A stretch of 64,000 nt of DNA from Toxoplasma gondii ME49 (lineage: Eukaryota; Apicomplexa; Conoidasida; Eucoccidiorida; Sarcocystidae), in the NCBI RefSeq assembly GCF_000006565.2, contig NC_031472.1, forward strand, positions 1,978,227 through 2,042,226, given 5' to 3'. Positions 51,000 to 59,860 of this stretch are shown here, piece by piece. Within the stretch, counting starts at the first letter, position 1. The number at the start of each line of letters is the position of its first letter. The notes beneath the pieces were generated by a model, which did no database searches, was not told the DNA's origin, and saw only the letters and a list, made by a program, of their open reading frames with translations. The position numbers were made by a program, and so were the translations under genes.

Positions 51000-53900
51000 T
51001 CACGCTTGTCCTTGATCGTCGGGACCGAAAAGTAGGCGCGCCGGAGCCACGCCTCGTCGCTTTTCTTTTTCCAGAAACGCCAGAGATTCCGAACTCGGCA
51101 CGAAGCCCCAGCGACCGTCTGCCACCAAGTCGCCTTTGGGCTGCACAGGCAAAACAAAATGGAAATCGCAGGAGTCAGGTGACCACCCATCAGATCGGAA
51201 GTACGGAAGCTGAGAACACCACACAGAACGAGCCTGCGGGCATTTCCGCTCGTCTAAGCAAAGGGCAGGAGTAGTGCAGTCTGGATGGAGAATCGACAGT
51301 TAAGCATCCCGAGCAAGCTTGTGGGAAAAGGGAAATGATGGATACGGGGATACACACATGGAATGTGGCACTTCCACGAAGAGATACGCAACGAACAACA
51401 TGTTTCAAACTGCAGAGAGTAACACGGGATGGTAAAAGCAGAATGCATACGCATGCAACAGAAAATGAAATACATTTGGGAGGCAATGCCTGTTTTCATA
51501 GGAGAGAGAAGAAACGCCAACAAGCAAAGATAAGCCGGAAAACGAAACGGAAAGCTCGACGAAAAACGAAGGACGACACACGGATACGCGCGCCTCGTCC
51601 GTGAAAACTTTCTCCTTCAAGTCAGGAAGAAGGGCAGCTGTTTTGCTCTTCGGTTGCGACCCTACCTGTTCTGCCTGTACGAGAAGCAGTTTCAAAAGAT
51701 TCATGACCTTGACTGGAGGTTTTTGACGCAGCCGCTGTCTCCTTGTCTCTCTTTCCCTGTCCTCTTCTTCGTCTCTTTCTTCGTCCCCTTGTTCGCCACG
51801 CGCCTTCCGTGCTTTCTCTGTTTTCTTCGTCATTTCCTCTTCCTTCTCTCGCTGCTTATTCCACGCGGTCTGCAGATCTTCGAGAGAGAAGAAGAGCGGA
51901 AGAACGGAGTCGCCGTCTCTCTCCACTAGCAGGTCATCTACGTAGAAGACAGGGACATCTGTACCCTCTCTGAATCCCCTGAAACCCGACTGCCGACGAG
52001 CGTTACGAACCTGAACCGACGCAAAACGAAAGCCAACAGAAGCAACACTACAGTGTGCGCAAAGAAACATACGCATGTATAGATTTGTAGTTTCAACTGT
52101 GTCTCGCGAACATGAAGCGAACTTGAAAAAGAAGGAAGCAACCTCGTGAAGACCATCCACGAAATGCCAGGCTCCAGGACTAATCTGAATGCGATGCATT
52201 TGTCGACACAAACATATGTTTATACAAATAGTCAGAGATAAACATTCCTGTATACTTATACATATATATATATATATATATGAGTCCATGCATAAGTACT
52301 CTTGTGGACACCCTTATTTGTTGTCCCTCATCTTGCCCCACGGTTGTCTCCCGTTCCGCCTACACAGTTGGGCTGTGCGTATGCGGGGTTGCCTTGCTTC
52401 TCTGTACCTGTTTCGTCGAGGGAACGATTTGCCAGAGCAGCTGGGGCTGGGCTGCTTCTCTCCCTTCTTCTTCTCTTTCTCTCGCCTTCTCTTCCTCTTC
52501 TCCTCCACTGTCCCCCAGGAAAAAGCGCCGTACAGAAAACGCATTGTCGGTTTGCTCGTCCCCATTGTGAGAGGTTTCGCGGCGAGGGTCGAGCAAAACG
52601 CGACGCTGTTGCTCCCAAACTGTCGACAGAGGAAGGCAATAGAGCCGCGCCTCGACCTGAGTGCCTCCGGCTGACACGCAGTCCACCAGACAGCAATGAA
52701 TGAGCAGAGAACTCCGTTTTTAATGGAGAGGAAGAAACGTGGTGGCATAGGAGGCCGCAAGGTTGGGAACTTAACTCAAAGCACCTGTCGTGCGCTCCTG
52801 CACTCTGCCCTGTATGGCAGAAGTTCCACTCTATTTCGCAGTGGGATTCACATACACACATCCGGTCAGGGGATTGAGGCACACATGGAGACACGGAAAC
52901 AGTCATAGGCAGACTTGAGTATGCAAGTGCTTGTGTCGGGACGGTACACCCGTTTACCTGTGTAAAATCGTATACAGATCCAGATGTAGATGCAGCTGCA
53001 ATTCACCAAAGTCTTGCCTCTTCCCTAGTCCCCCGAAGTTGACTTTGAGCCTGAGGTTTGCGATTTTAAGAAACCTGGAGGACACGAGTTGTCTCGGGTA
53101 ATCTCGCCGGGCCTTTGCAGGCAACTTACGGTTGCTCTGAACGAGTTCGTGGAGGTAGGCCGTCGCGTCTTCGCCGTCGAGAAAGGCGAGAGCAATCTGC
53201 TGTGGCAAGCGAAACTCTCTACCTTCTCGCTCCTGCATCTGCTGCTCCGCAAGGACAGCGGGAGACGGCGGAGAGAGAAAGGGCGCCCCGTAGCGATTCA
53301 CCACGACGTACACAGGGACGCACAGCAGTTTTTCTTCCAGAGAGCGACTGAAGAAAGGAAGTGAGCAGAAAAACGTTTCGAAAGTCACAACTTTGGAACA
53401 GGCGAAACGGAAAAAGAGAACAGGATCCAACTGCACAATCCACCGGCACGCAAAACTGCAGCCTGCATGAATAAGGACCCTCATAAGCACACCACGCGGC
53501 ACAGAACGGGACCAACAGACGAGAGAGGGAAGATGGAAAGCAACAAGCAAGAAGGAACGGGACAACCACACACGGAAAGAGATAAAAGGAGAGACGGCGG
53601 AAGTAGCGGGAGCAGGCCTCGAAGGGGAAAAATCGAAGCGCACAAGAAGTCAGAGAAGCAGACGTCAAAGAGGACACGGGGAGAGAAGAACAGGCGACCG
53701 AGAAGAGAGAGAAGAGGGGTATTCACGGTCACAGTATAGACAACAGAACCGACTCAATCCACGTCTCACCTCGACCTCTTACTTGGTGTAGCGTGTCTTC
53801 CAGGGAGGCCATAGGGGAGCACATTTCTTCCACCATCGTCTCCTCGCTTCTCCGTCACGATGCGAAGACAAAATGGTCGCGAGATGTGGAGAGGAGACAG

Positions 53901-54426
53901 GGGATCCCTTCTTCTTCCTGGTCTTCGCTTCAGTCAGTGCCACCCCTACACTAGAGAACCCCCAAATACCGCACTCTCCTTCATTTCCCTGCGTTCCTTC
54001 CGTATGCCTCGTCTGCCGTTCTCCACCCGTCTCTGAGCGTGTCTCTTCGCGATCTCCTCCGCCCCCAGAGGAAAGACTTCCCGGCGAATTCGACCATCGC
54101 CAATCCTGCCAACTGCAGCGGGGAGCTGGAAGCAATCCAGCGAGTCGACGACATGCAGAGCCTTTCTGGAAGTGGCGAGAACTCCCCGAGGGACAGCTGG
54201 ACCCAAGTGTCACCGAGAGCGACCGCGTAAGGCTCCACCGGGGGTCCACGAGCCGAGAAAAGGGGAGACACCCGCGCCTGTCCAGCACAGACCCGCGCTG
54301 GCTATACAAGAGACCCTCTGCTGGCGGAGAGAGAAACGTCAAAAAAGTGAGCAAACACAGGAAAGAAGGGGAAAAGTGGAGACAGACACCCCCAGAGAAC
54401 AGGTTACGGAGAGAGATGAAGCCCAT
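51000..54426 (-). CDS. TIC22: Apicoplast protein-import factor Tic22
   Basis: Tic22 works between the outer and inner translocons during import of nuclear-encoded proteins into plastids; here the target is the apicoplast. Six exons join in phase: 54426-53783, 53347-53130, 52995-52958, 52184-52143, 52010-51666 and 51140-51000, giving 475 residues. Exon 1 encodes a signal-peptide-like hydrophobic run (PSFLCLLTFLTFLS), then a Ser/Arg/Gly-rich, acid-poor transit-like stretch. The two Tic22 repeats follow: LLCVPVYVVVNRYGAPFLSP with QIALAFLDGEDATAYLHELV, then TDVPVFYVDDLLVERDG with VLPLFFSLEDLQTAW. A long Glu/Lys/Arg-rich segment after the second repeat (near TKKTEKARKARGEQGDEE) is not typical of plant Tic22. 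Exons 3 and 4 are very small (38 and 42 bases) and were accepted because phase and the segment WHFVDGLHE fit. The C-terminal exon is less conserved. Confidence 0.9.
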
Positions 54427-54908
54427 GTCTTCAGCCAGGTGGTGGTGGTGAGGCTAGGTCAGGTCAGCATGAGACGAATAAAAGAGGAGAAACGACCGTT
54501 CCAAAAGATAAAACAACGGAGAGCGTGGCAGGGATGAACGAAAAAACAGGAGCGAGACAGTTGTCAAAGGTCAGAAGGACGAGAGCAGGAAGACGGAGGG
54601 ACGAGAGTAAGAAGGTAAGGGAAACAACGACCTTGGAAAAGAGAGAACTTCAGGTACTCTTCCAGGGGTGGTAGAGGAGACACAGAATATCTGGTCGACA
54701 ACGCCTTTCTGCGGTGGCATTTGCCACCTTTTGGGCGCAGTTACAAAGGGAGTTCAGAACAGACGATATCGGGACGCTCCAGAGGGAACGAGAAAACGCA
54801 GCTTTGACTGTGAGCTGTCTTGGCGCTCGCAGGCACCAACTGAGAGCTGCTGACGCAAGGTTCTGTCCCCCGCCTACGTAGAACGTAAGATTTCGCGATT
54901 TTCGTCGG
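54427..54908. other. Short intergenic region upstream of Tic22
   Basis: About 480 bases between the stop codon of the minus-strand small gene and the Tic22 start. It must hold the 3' UTR of the first and the promoter of the second. I see no distinct motif. Confidence 0.45.
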
Positions 54909-56741
54909 CTATTCACTGGCGTTCTCATCCGGAGGACACACGAGGTACCGATTTCGATCGGGCTCCATGATTTTGGCATAGTACTTGCCGCGTACCTTGC
55001 AGAAAATCACCAAATTTGAATAAGCGGGTGTGGACCTGCTTGTAGTTAACCGAGAGAATGCCGCTACAGCAAAACGGAGCCGGGAGAGACAGGTGGCAGG
55101 GGGGGGGGGCTGGGAAACAAGACGGGACAACGATTTAGAGAAAACAGCGCCGCAGCAAGTTCTCTTTGGGCGCCCTGCTTCTTCAGAAAAACACTTGAAA
55201 CTGAGCCGTTACTGAATCGTTTTGCTTGACAGAGAAAGAGAACGAAAAATCAGAACCCGCGTGCAGCAGCGAAGCGAAAAGGGAGACGCGAAGGCAGGAA
55301 AACAAAGCGAGGAGACAGAGACAGTTGGGCAACAACCGGCGATGCATCGGGGCATCAGACAAGACAGAAATTCGGATAACGTGGTAATTATGTGACGCCG
55401 GCAAAATTGAGCATTTCCAGTGGACGGGTTCTCTCTTAGAATAAGGGAAAGTGCGAAAAACGAACCAGCGCTGAAAGAGATGCGCAACGGGACACAACAG
55501 ATGTGTGTGTAGCGGGCTGAGTTTTTCCTGTTGGGCGCATACGCCGACGGCTGATTTTGGTCGGGAAGATTGAAAGACATTCCAATTCTCGACACGCAAA
55601 AAAACCCGCTAATATACATTTATCCAAGATATATTTATCTATCGCAGGTTCGGTCTAATGTCCCGTTATACTTTATAGATCACATGGCTTCTGGTATTGT
55701 GAGATCATACTAACGGCGAGAAGGGAAGTGTGTTTCAAAGAAAAGGGATGTTTAGCCGGGAAGTTAGCGTCTAACATATATAACCGAGTCCAACTCCTAG
55801 TATGTACTTTGAAAAGAATATACAAAGGCAACCGCCCCAGTCAAACCAACTTTCTGGAATTTTTATATAATGTGATAAAAACATTATAGTTAGAAATTAA
55901 AGTTTATTAAAGTGGAGTTTCATTAATAGCATAAACTTCCCACTTACACTACATAAATAAAACTAAATTTCAATTTCATTTCGAATTTTCTGATAAAACT
56001 ATTAATGTTCTTTCAAATTGAGCAAAATTTTCTGAATGCGTTCTAAAATACGTTGTTAAATTAATATTGGAATTTAAATCAGAAACTCTGCATCCTATGA
56101 TGATGAGACTGCTCACAGCAACGACGACACGCCGTTTTCCCTGGCGCTGAGTGACTTCGCGGGCGGCGAAAGGCTCCCTTGCTTCCAGCTTGAACACAAA
56201 GAGTCAAGAAGGCAGAAACAAGAGAGAATCGCTCTCTGGAGGTCGAGGTCGCATGCGCAAGATCAACAAATCTCAGGGGGTGGTCCCATAGGTCGCGTCA
56301 CGCCACTACTGCAAATCCTGAGAGACACACATGCCACAGCTGGATAGGGGGTTTTTTGTGCTCGAGCTTTCGGTTCTCCTTCGCGAGGAAGCGAGAAGAA
56401 GTTGTAACATCGGTAGAGAGCAGAGTGAAGCGTAGAGAGAGGCTCTCTCAAAAGAGGGAAATAGAACCTACCCAGGCGTCTTCAACTTTCCCTAGCAACC
56501 CACATCTGCTTCCTGCGTTTCTTAGTTCGCCTGCCTGTCCGTACCGCCTTTCGTAAGCAGCCGTGTCCTCTAGGAGGCGCTCTTGTAACACGCAAAGCTT
56601 TAAGGTGTTGCAGACTGTCCGCGTGAACAGCGCGAGAGGGAAAGGGACCGACACCGCACCCACGCGCGAATCTTTGCAATCACAAAAACGCCAACAAGGA
56701 TTCGCACAAGAGCATGAGGAAAATAAATCTCCTTGCCTCAT
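54909..56741 (-). CDS. Small three-exon protein of unknown function
   Basis: Three exons chain in phase 0: 56741-56472, 56188-56117 and 54995-54909 (stop TAG), giving 142 residues. I do not recognise the family. The first 30 or so residues are Cys-rich (CSCANPCWRFCDC). The rest is charged and helical (ERLLEDTAAYERRYGQAGEL, WLEAREPFAAREVTQRQGKR), followed by a conserved-looking end (VRGKYYAKIMEPDRNRYLVC, then PPDENASE). Splice signals are good at TGG|gtaggt, GCT|gtgagc and tgcaag|GTACGC. The end of the protein is the best-supported part. The true start could lie in another upstream exon, since an alternative acceptor at about 56580 would remove the Cys-rich N-terminus. The 1.1-kb second intron contains AT-rich, organelle-like DNA. 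Confidence 0.5.
55780..55850 (-). pseudogene. Organellar-type LSU rRNA fragment
   Basis: On the minus strand, 55847-55827 reads GGTTTGACTGGGGCGGTTGC, followed by C. This contains the near-universal large-subunit rRNA string GTTTGACTGGGGCGGT, found around position 2240 of the E. coli 23S rRNA. The following bases do not continue as bacterial 23S. That fits either a short fragmented mitochondrial rRNA piece, as apicomplexan mitochondria use, or a rearranged insert. The exact ends are not visible. Confidence 0.6.
55840..56110. other. AT-rich block inside an intron, probable organelle-derived DNA
   Basis: From about 55861 to 56100 I count 55 G or C in 240 bases (about 23%), far below the roughly balanced flanks. 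The block adjoins the LSU rRNA fragment and lies wholly inside intron 2 of the small gene at 54909-56741. The composition resembles apicoplast DNA. A minus-strand frame here (including NLTTYFRTHSENFAQFERT) matches nothing I recognise. Origin from organelle DNA is inference. Confidence 0.55.
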
Positions 56742-58621
56742 GGACGTCCCTGAAGTAGAGAGGAAGGCGAATAGGGTAGCTGCATTGCCGATCTCGTGTA
56801 CTATGCGGTGTCTTGCAGCGGCTCCTCCATAAACACGACGAACAACAAAGAGACTATCGCAGTCTCACACAACAATACGTCAGCAAAGCCTTGGTAAAAG
56901 GTGCCAACTCTTGATTCCAAGCATTTTTGATTGCAGAACCGCAGGCAGAGCTTCGTTTGTGTGAAAGGAACTGGGCGTGAAAGACATGGGCCGTCTTGAT
57001 AACCAGAATCTTATGGTTTCTCCAAGCCACCTTTATCGTTGACAACAAACCTCAGACGTTGTCGAACGGATGGAATACACCTTTTGCACCGCCGCCGTTT
57101 CCACGCCGGTTCAAAATTGGTACGACGAACTCACTGCTCATATCGTCAATGAACTGAGTTCTCTAAGTGCTTAAACAAAAGTCGTCTGGATGAACTGGTG
57201 TTGGTTTCGTAGAAAGTATTGCTCTCTGTTCTGCTGTGGATCTGCAGACACTTACGTTGACAGCTCCTTCTCAGAGTGGAACAAGCTGAAGCCAAGTCGC
57301 TGTCAATATTTCTTCTTGCGCTGCGTCCAATTTGATATGCCTTCTTCATACGTAGTGAGTTCTTAGTTTGTCGTCTACCCTGGAAACGGCTCTGAAGGAT
57401 TAGGACAAAAACAGTCTTGAGAAAAATCGAAACAGTGTTCGGACAGCAACAGGAAGAGAGACAATGTGTCAAGCTGTGAACGTAACTCATCCAGAGTTGT
57501 TCCAAATTGTGTAGTACTGGCGACAACAACTCATCGGAAACTTCTAGAAACATTGCAAATGCTTATCTATAGTCGTATTGAGTAACGTATGGGGCTTGAG
57601 CTTCCCATGCCGAGATAGGAACTCTCATAAAGAGCATGAAAAAGACATAATTTTTTGCGGCGGTGGCAGTACGGCTAAATTCGATTCATCTGGTCATTCG
57701 GAAGAAACATTATTTGTTTTTTAAAAATGCACGTATCCCGTGCATCCATATATACACATATATTTCGAACTGGTGGCCGGACGAGATAGGGATTCAACTT
57801 CGGTTGAAAGCATATTCGGAATGTGGCGTAGTGAGGTAGCGCTTCTACTTTGGGGATAGAAAGTCACAGGTGCAAATCCTGTCATTCGGAAATCAAGTCC
57901 ACTACCGTCGCTGACCTCCGTCTCATTCATAATTGTTGAACTGTCAGCGGGAAACACCAACCAGCTACAAAGGAAATGCAGGAGCTGCAGTCACATGTAG
58001 CCTTCCTGCAGTGAGGTTATCTTTGATAGCAGAGGTTTGAGCTATCTGGTAATCTACTGCTGGTGTCCGTTCCTACCAGTTGCTTGAACATGTAAAAACG
58101 ATTGAATGCTTTGTTTCCCCAACCCCATCGCGGGCCACGATTTAGCAAACCCCTGAACCTAGCTACGTCGGACGTTTTGTGATGAAGGTAGACGAATGCG
58201 TTTTGGCGTCTCTGCTGGTTCACAGCGGCAGCAGCTGGCTGAAGAACGTGTAAAAGGACTAGATTAAAGTGTCTAACAGTTTCGCGAGTGACTTTCTCCA
58301 AGACCACCGTCAATCCCTGACAGAAAAGTCGGTGACTTGTGATGGAAAAACAGAGCCGCGCCGCTGCATTCCTGTCAACGAAGGGGAAGCGGTTGGAAGC
58401 CCTTCAAGCTACATTTGAATTTTTTTGTTTTTCAATGCGTCTACGTCACTTCTTGTGGGTTTTTGTGTTTAGCGATTGTGTGTCCGTTGTGTCCTGGGCC
58501 CGATGTTTCAATCGTTTTTCCTTGACTATCGTGGCGGTAGTTTTTTTCCCTTGGATCGAAGGCATGAGTGTTGATTGACTGCTGGTGACGTCTGACTTCC
58601 GTTACCGTTACGTGTTATATC
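56742..58621. other. Divergent intergenic region with a tRNA-like element
   Basis: About 1.9 kb between the small minus-strand gene and the three-repeat secreted protein. It contains the tRNA-Pro-like sequence at 57817-57890. A 135-codon minus-strand frame at 57146-57553 begins with ATG but has no recognisable features and is not called. Confidence 0.5.
57817..57890 (+). pseudogene. tRNA-Pro(UGG)-like sequence, organellar type
   Basis: Seventy-four bases fold as a tRNA. The acceptor arms CGGAATG and CATTCGG pair at 6 of 7 positions, with discriminator A. The D-arm is GCGTAGTGAGGTAGCGC. The anticodon arm is TCTAC-TTTGGGG-ATAGA, with anticodon TGG. The T-arm ACAGG-TGCAAAT-CCTGT has a perfect 5-bp stem. 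A-box and B-box positions are recognisable. It has a G where nearly all tRNAs have T55, and a C-A mismatch closes the anticodon stem, so it is probably not functional. The GTAGCGC D-arm and the GTCACAGG...CCTGTCAT T-arm follow bacterial and plastid tRNA-Pro rather than the eukaryotic form. Organelle transfer is inferred. An active but odd tRNA or a tRNA-derived repeat remains possible. Confidence 0.65.
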
Positions 58622-59860
58622 ATGGAGTCAGTCAAGCGTGCTTCTGTGGACCGGCTGGGTAACGCATCTTTATGCCGGCCACCAGGGTTTTTCAGATGCA
58701 TAAGCATGTGGCTAGTTGCCCTTGCCCTAGGGGAGCAGCTTGTGTTTTCCCGTTTTGACTCGGTAGGGGCCGTCGATTGTCCTCAACTGCAGGAAAGCGT
58801 GAAGCTGCTGGCCGCAAACAAGGTCCTGGAATCTCTTCGACGGGAACCGATATCTCTGTCGGCTTTTAACTACACAACGCTGGAGTTCGCTCAAAGTACC
58901 ACTAATCTCATATTGGCTAAAGAGATGGACAATGCCTTGCGTGAACATTCGAAGTCGTTTCTGGGCAGCGACGACCAATGCACTGCGTTTCTTCGTCGTC
59001 TGCTGACTGCAAACTGTTTCAAAACCAGTCCAGATGATACCTATTCGTGGCAACAGGTCGTAGACCGCGTACCCATGTTATTATCCTACTACGAGCGGGA
59101 ATGGATTTTCGAGGCCACTGCGGAAGAAATTGATTTAGAGTTCCGGAGAAATAAAATCGATCTGAAGACTTTTGAAAGTACTAAGACGGCAGAAGAAGCT
59201 GTACAGCTTCTTTTTGACAAGCTGACTCCAGTGGTGGAGGAGCTGATGAAGAAGTGGCCTGAGGAAGCGATACGAGAGATTTCTCTGAAACAGTGTCTGG
59301 CCGGTGTTAAACCGCTGCTAGTTGGTAGGATGGTTTTTCAGCACACGGGTACAAAAACCGTTAGCGAGATATTTGGTCCCTACCTTGAACCCAACTGGAT
59401 GGATGTGCCTTTGGCAAAGCCCCAGAACACGTTGACCTCCGGAAGCGGAATCTATGGTCGCCTATACCAAATGCAGGATGAGATAACGGCTGCTTTGAGT
59501 AAGAAAAAGATCGACTTCAAGAGCTTTCTCAAATATCAGTCTCCACAGGAGGCTTTTCAACGTCTTAGGGGCCGCATCCGGCGTCACGTGGTCCAGTTAC
59601 GGGAGAAATGGACTCCGTATGAAAGAGCAGCAGCAACTGAAGATGGATGCGTCGACGTGATACTTGCAACACTTGATCCTGCTAAGGTGTTCACCAATAC
59701 GAGTGACAAAACAGCCCACGAGATCTTCGGGGGCTATGGGGAAAAGAAATGGGAGGAAGTCATTCCAACACCAAGTGGCGCTGTTGCTGTTTACAACCAA
59801 GTGACGCAAGTGTGCCTGTCTGTCTCAGGAGCGTTCTGTCTGGCGTTGCTTTTTGTGTAA
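58622..59860 (+). CDS. Secreted three-repeat protein, likely GPI-anchored
   Basis: A single-exon frame of 412 codons. I do not recognise the family. Near residue 29 a second Met (ATG 58706) begins a typical signal peptide (MWLVALALGEQLVF), so either start gives secretion. The C-terminal 20 or so residues are hydrophobic (QVCLSVSGAFCLALLFV) after a small-residue stretch (TPSGAV), a GPI-signal pattern. The body has three related units of about 90-100 residues, at roughly 65-152, 167-262 and 286-381. Units 2 and 3 align clearly: NKIDLKTF with KKIDFKSF, AEEAVQLLFDKL with PQEAFQRLRGRI, TKTVSEIFGPYLEPNW with DKTAHEIFGGYGEKKW. Unit 1 is more diverged (EPISLSAFNY). Cysteines are few, so it is not SRS-like. 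A surface or parasitophorous-vacuole location is inferred. Confidence 0.8.
   Translation: MESVKRASVDRLGNASLCRPPGFFRCISMWLVALALGEQLVFSRFDSVGAVDCPQLQESVKLLAANKVLESLRREPISLSAFNYTTLEFAQSTTNLILAKEMDNALREHSKSFLGSDDQCTAFLRRLLTANCFKTSPDDTYSWQQVVDRVPMLLSYYEREWIFEATAEEIDLEFRRNKIDLKTFESTKTAEEAVQLLFDKLTPVVEELMKKWPEEAIREISLKQCLAGVKPLLVGRMVFQHTGTKTVSEIFGPYLEPNWMDVPLAKPQNTLTSGSGIYGRLYQMQDEITAALSKKKIDFKSFLKYQSPQEAFQRLRGRIRRHVVQLREKWTPYERAAATEDGCVDVILATLDPAKVFTNTSDKTAHEIFGGYGEKKWEEVIPTPSGAVAVYNQVTQVCLSVSGAFCLALLFV

Noticed and set aside
53025..53129. Readthrough continuation of Tic22 exon 2 past 53130
   Set aside because: A strong donor (gtaagt) ends the exon at 53130. Splicing to 52995-52958 and then 52184-52143 keeps phase and restores the segment before the second Tic22 repeat.
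57146..57553. 135-codon ATG-started minus-strand frame
   Set aside because: It has no domain, signal or splice context. It may be a chance frame, and the evidence is too thin to call either way.
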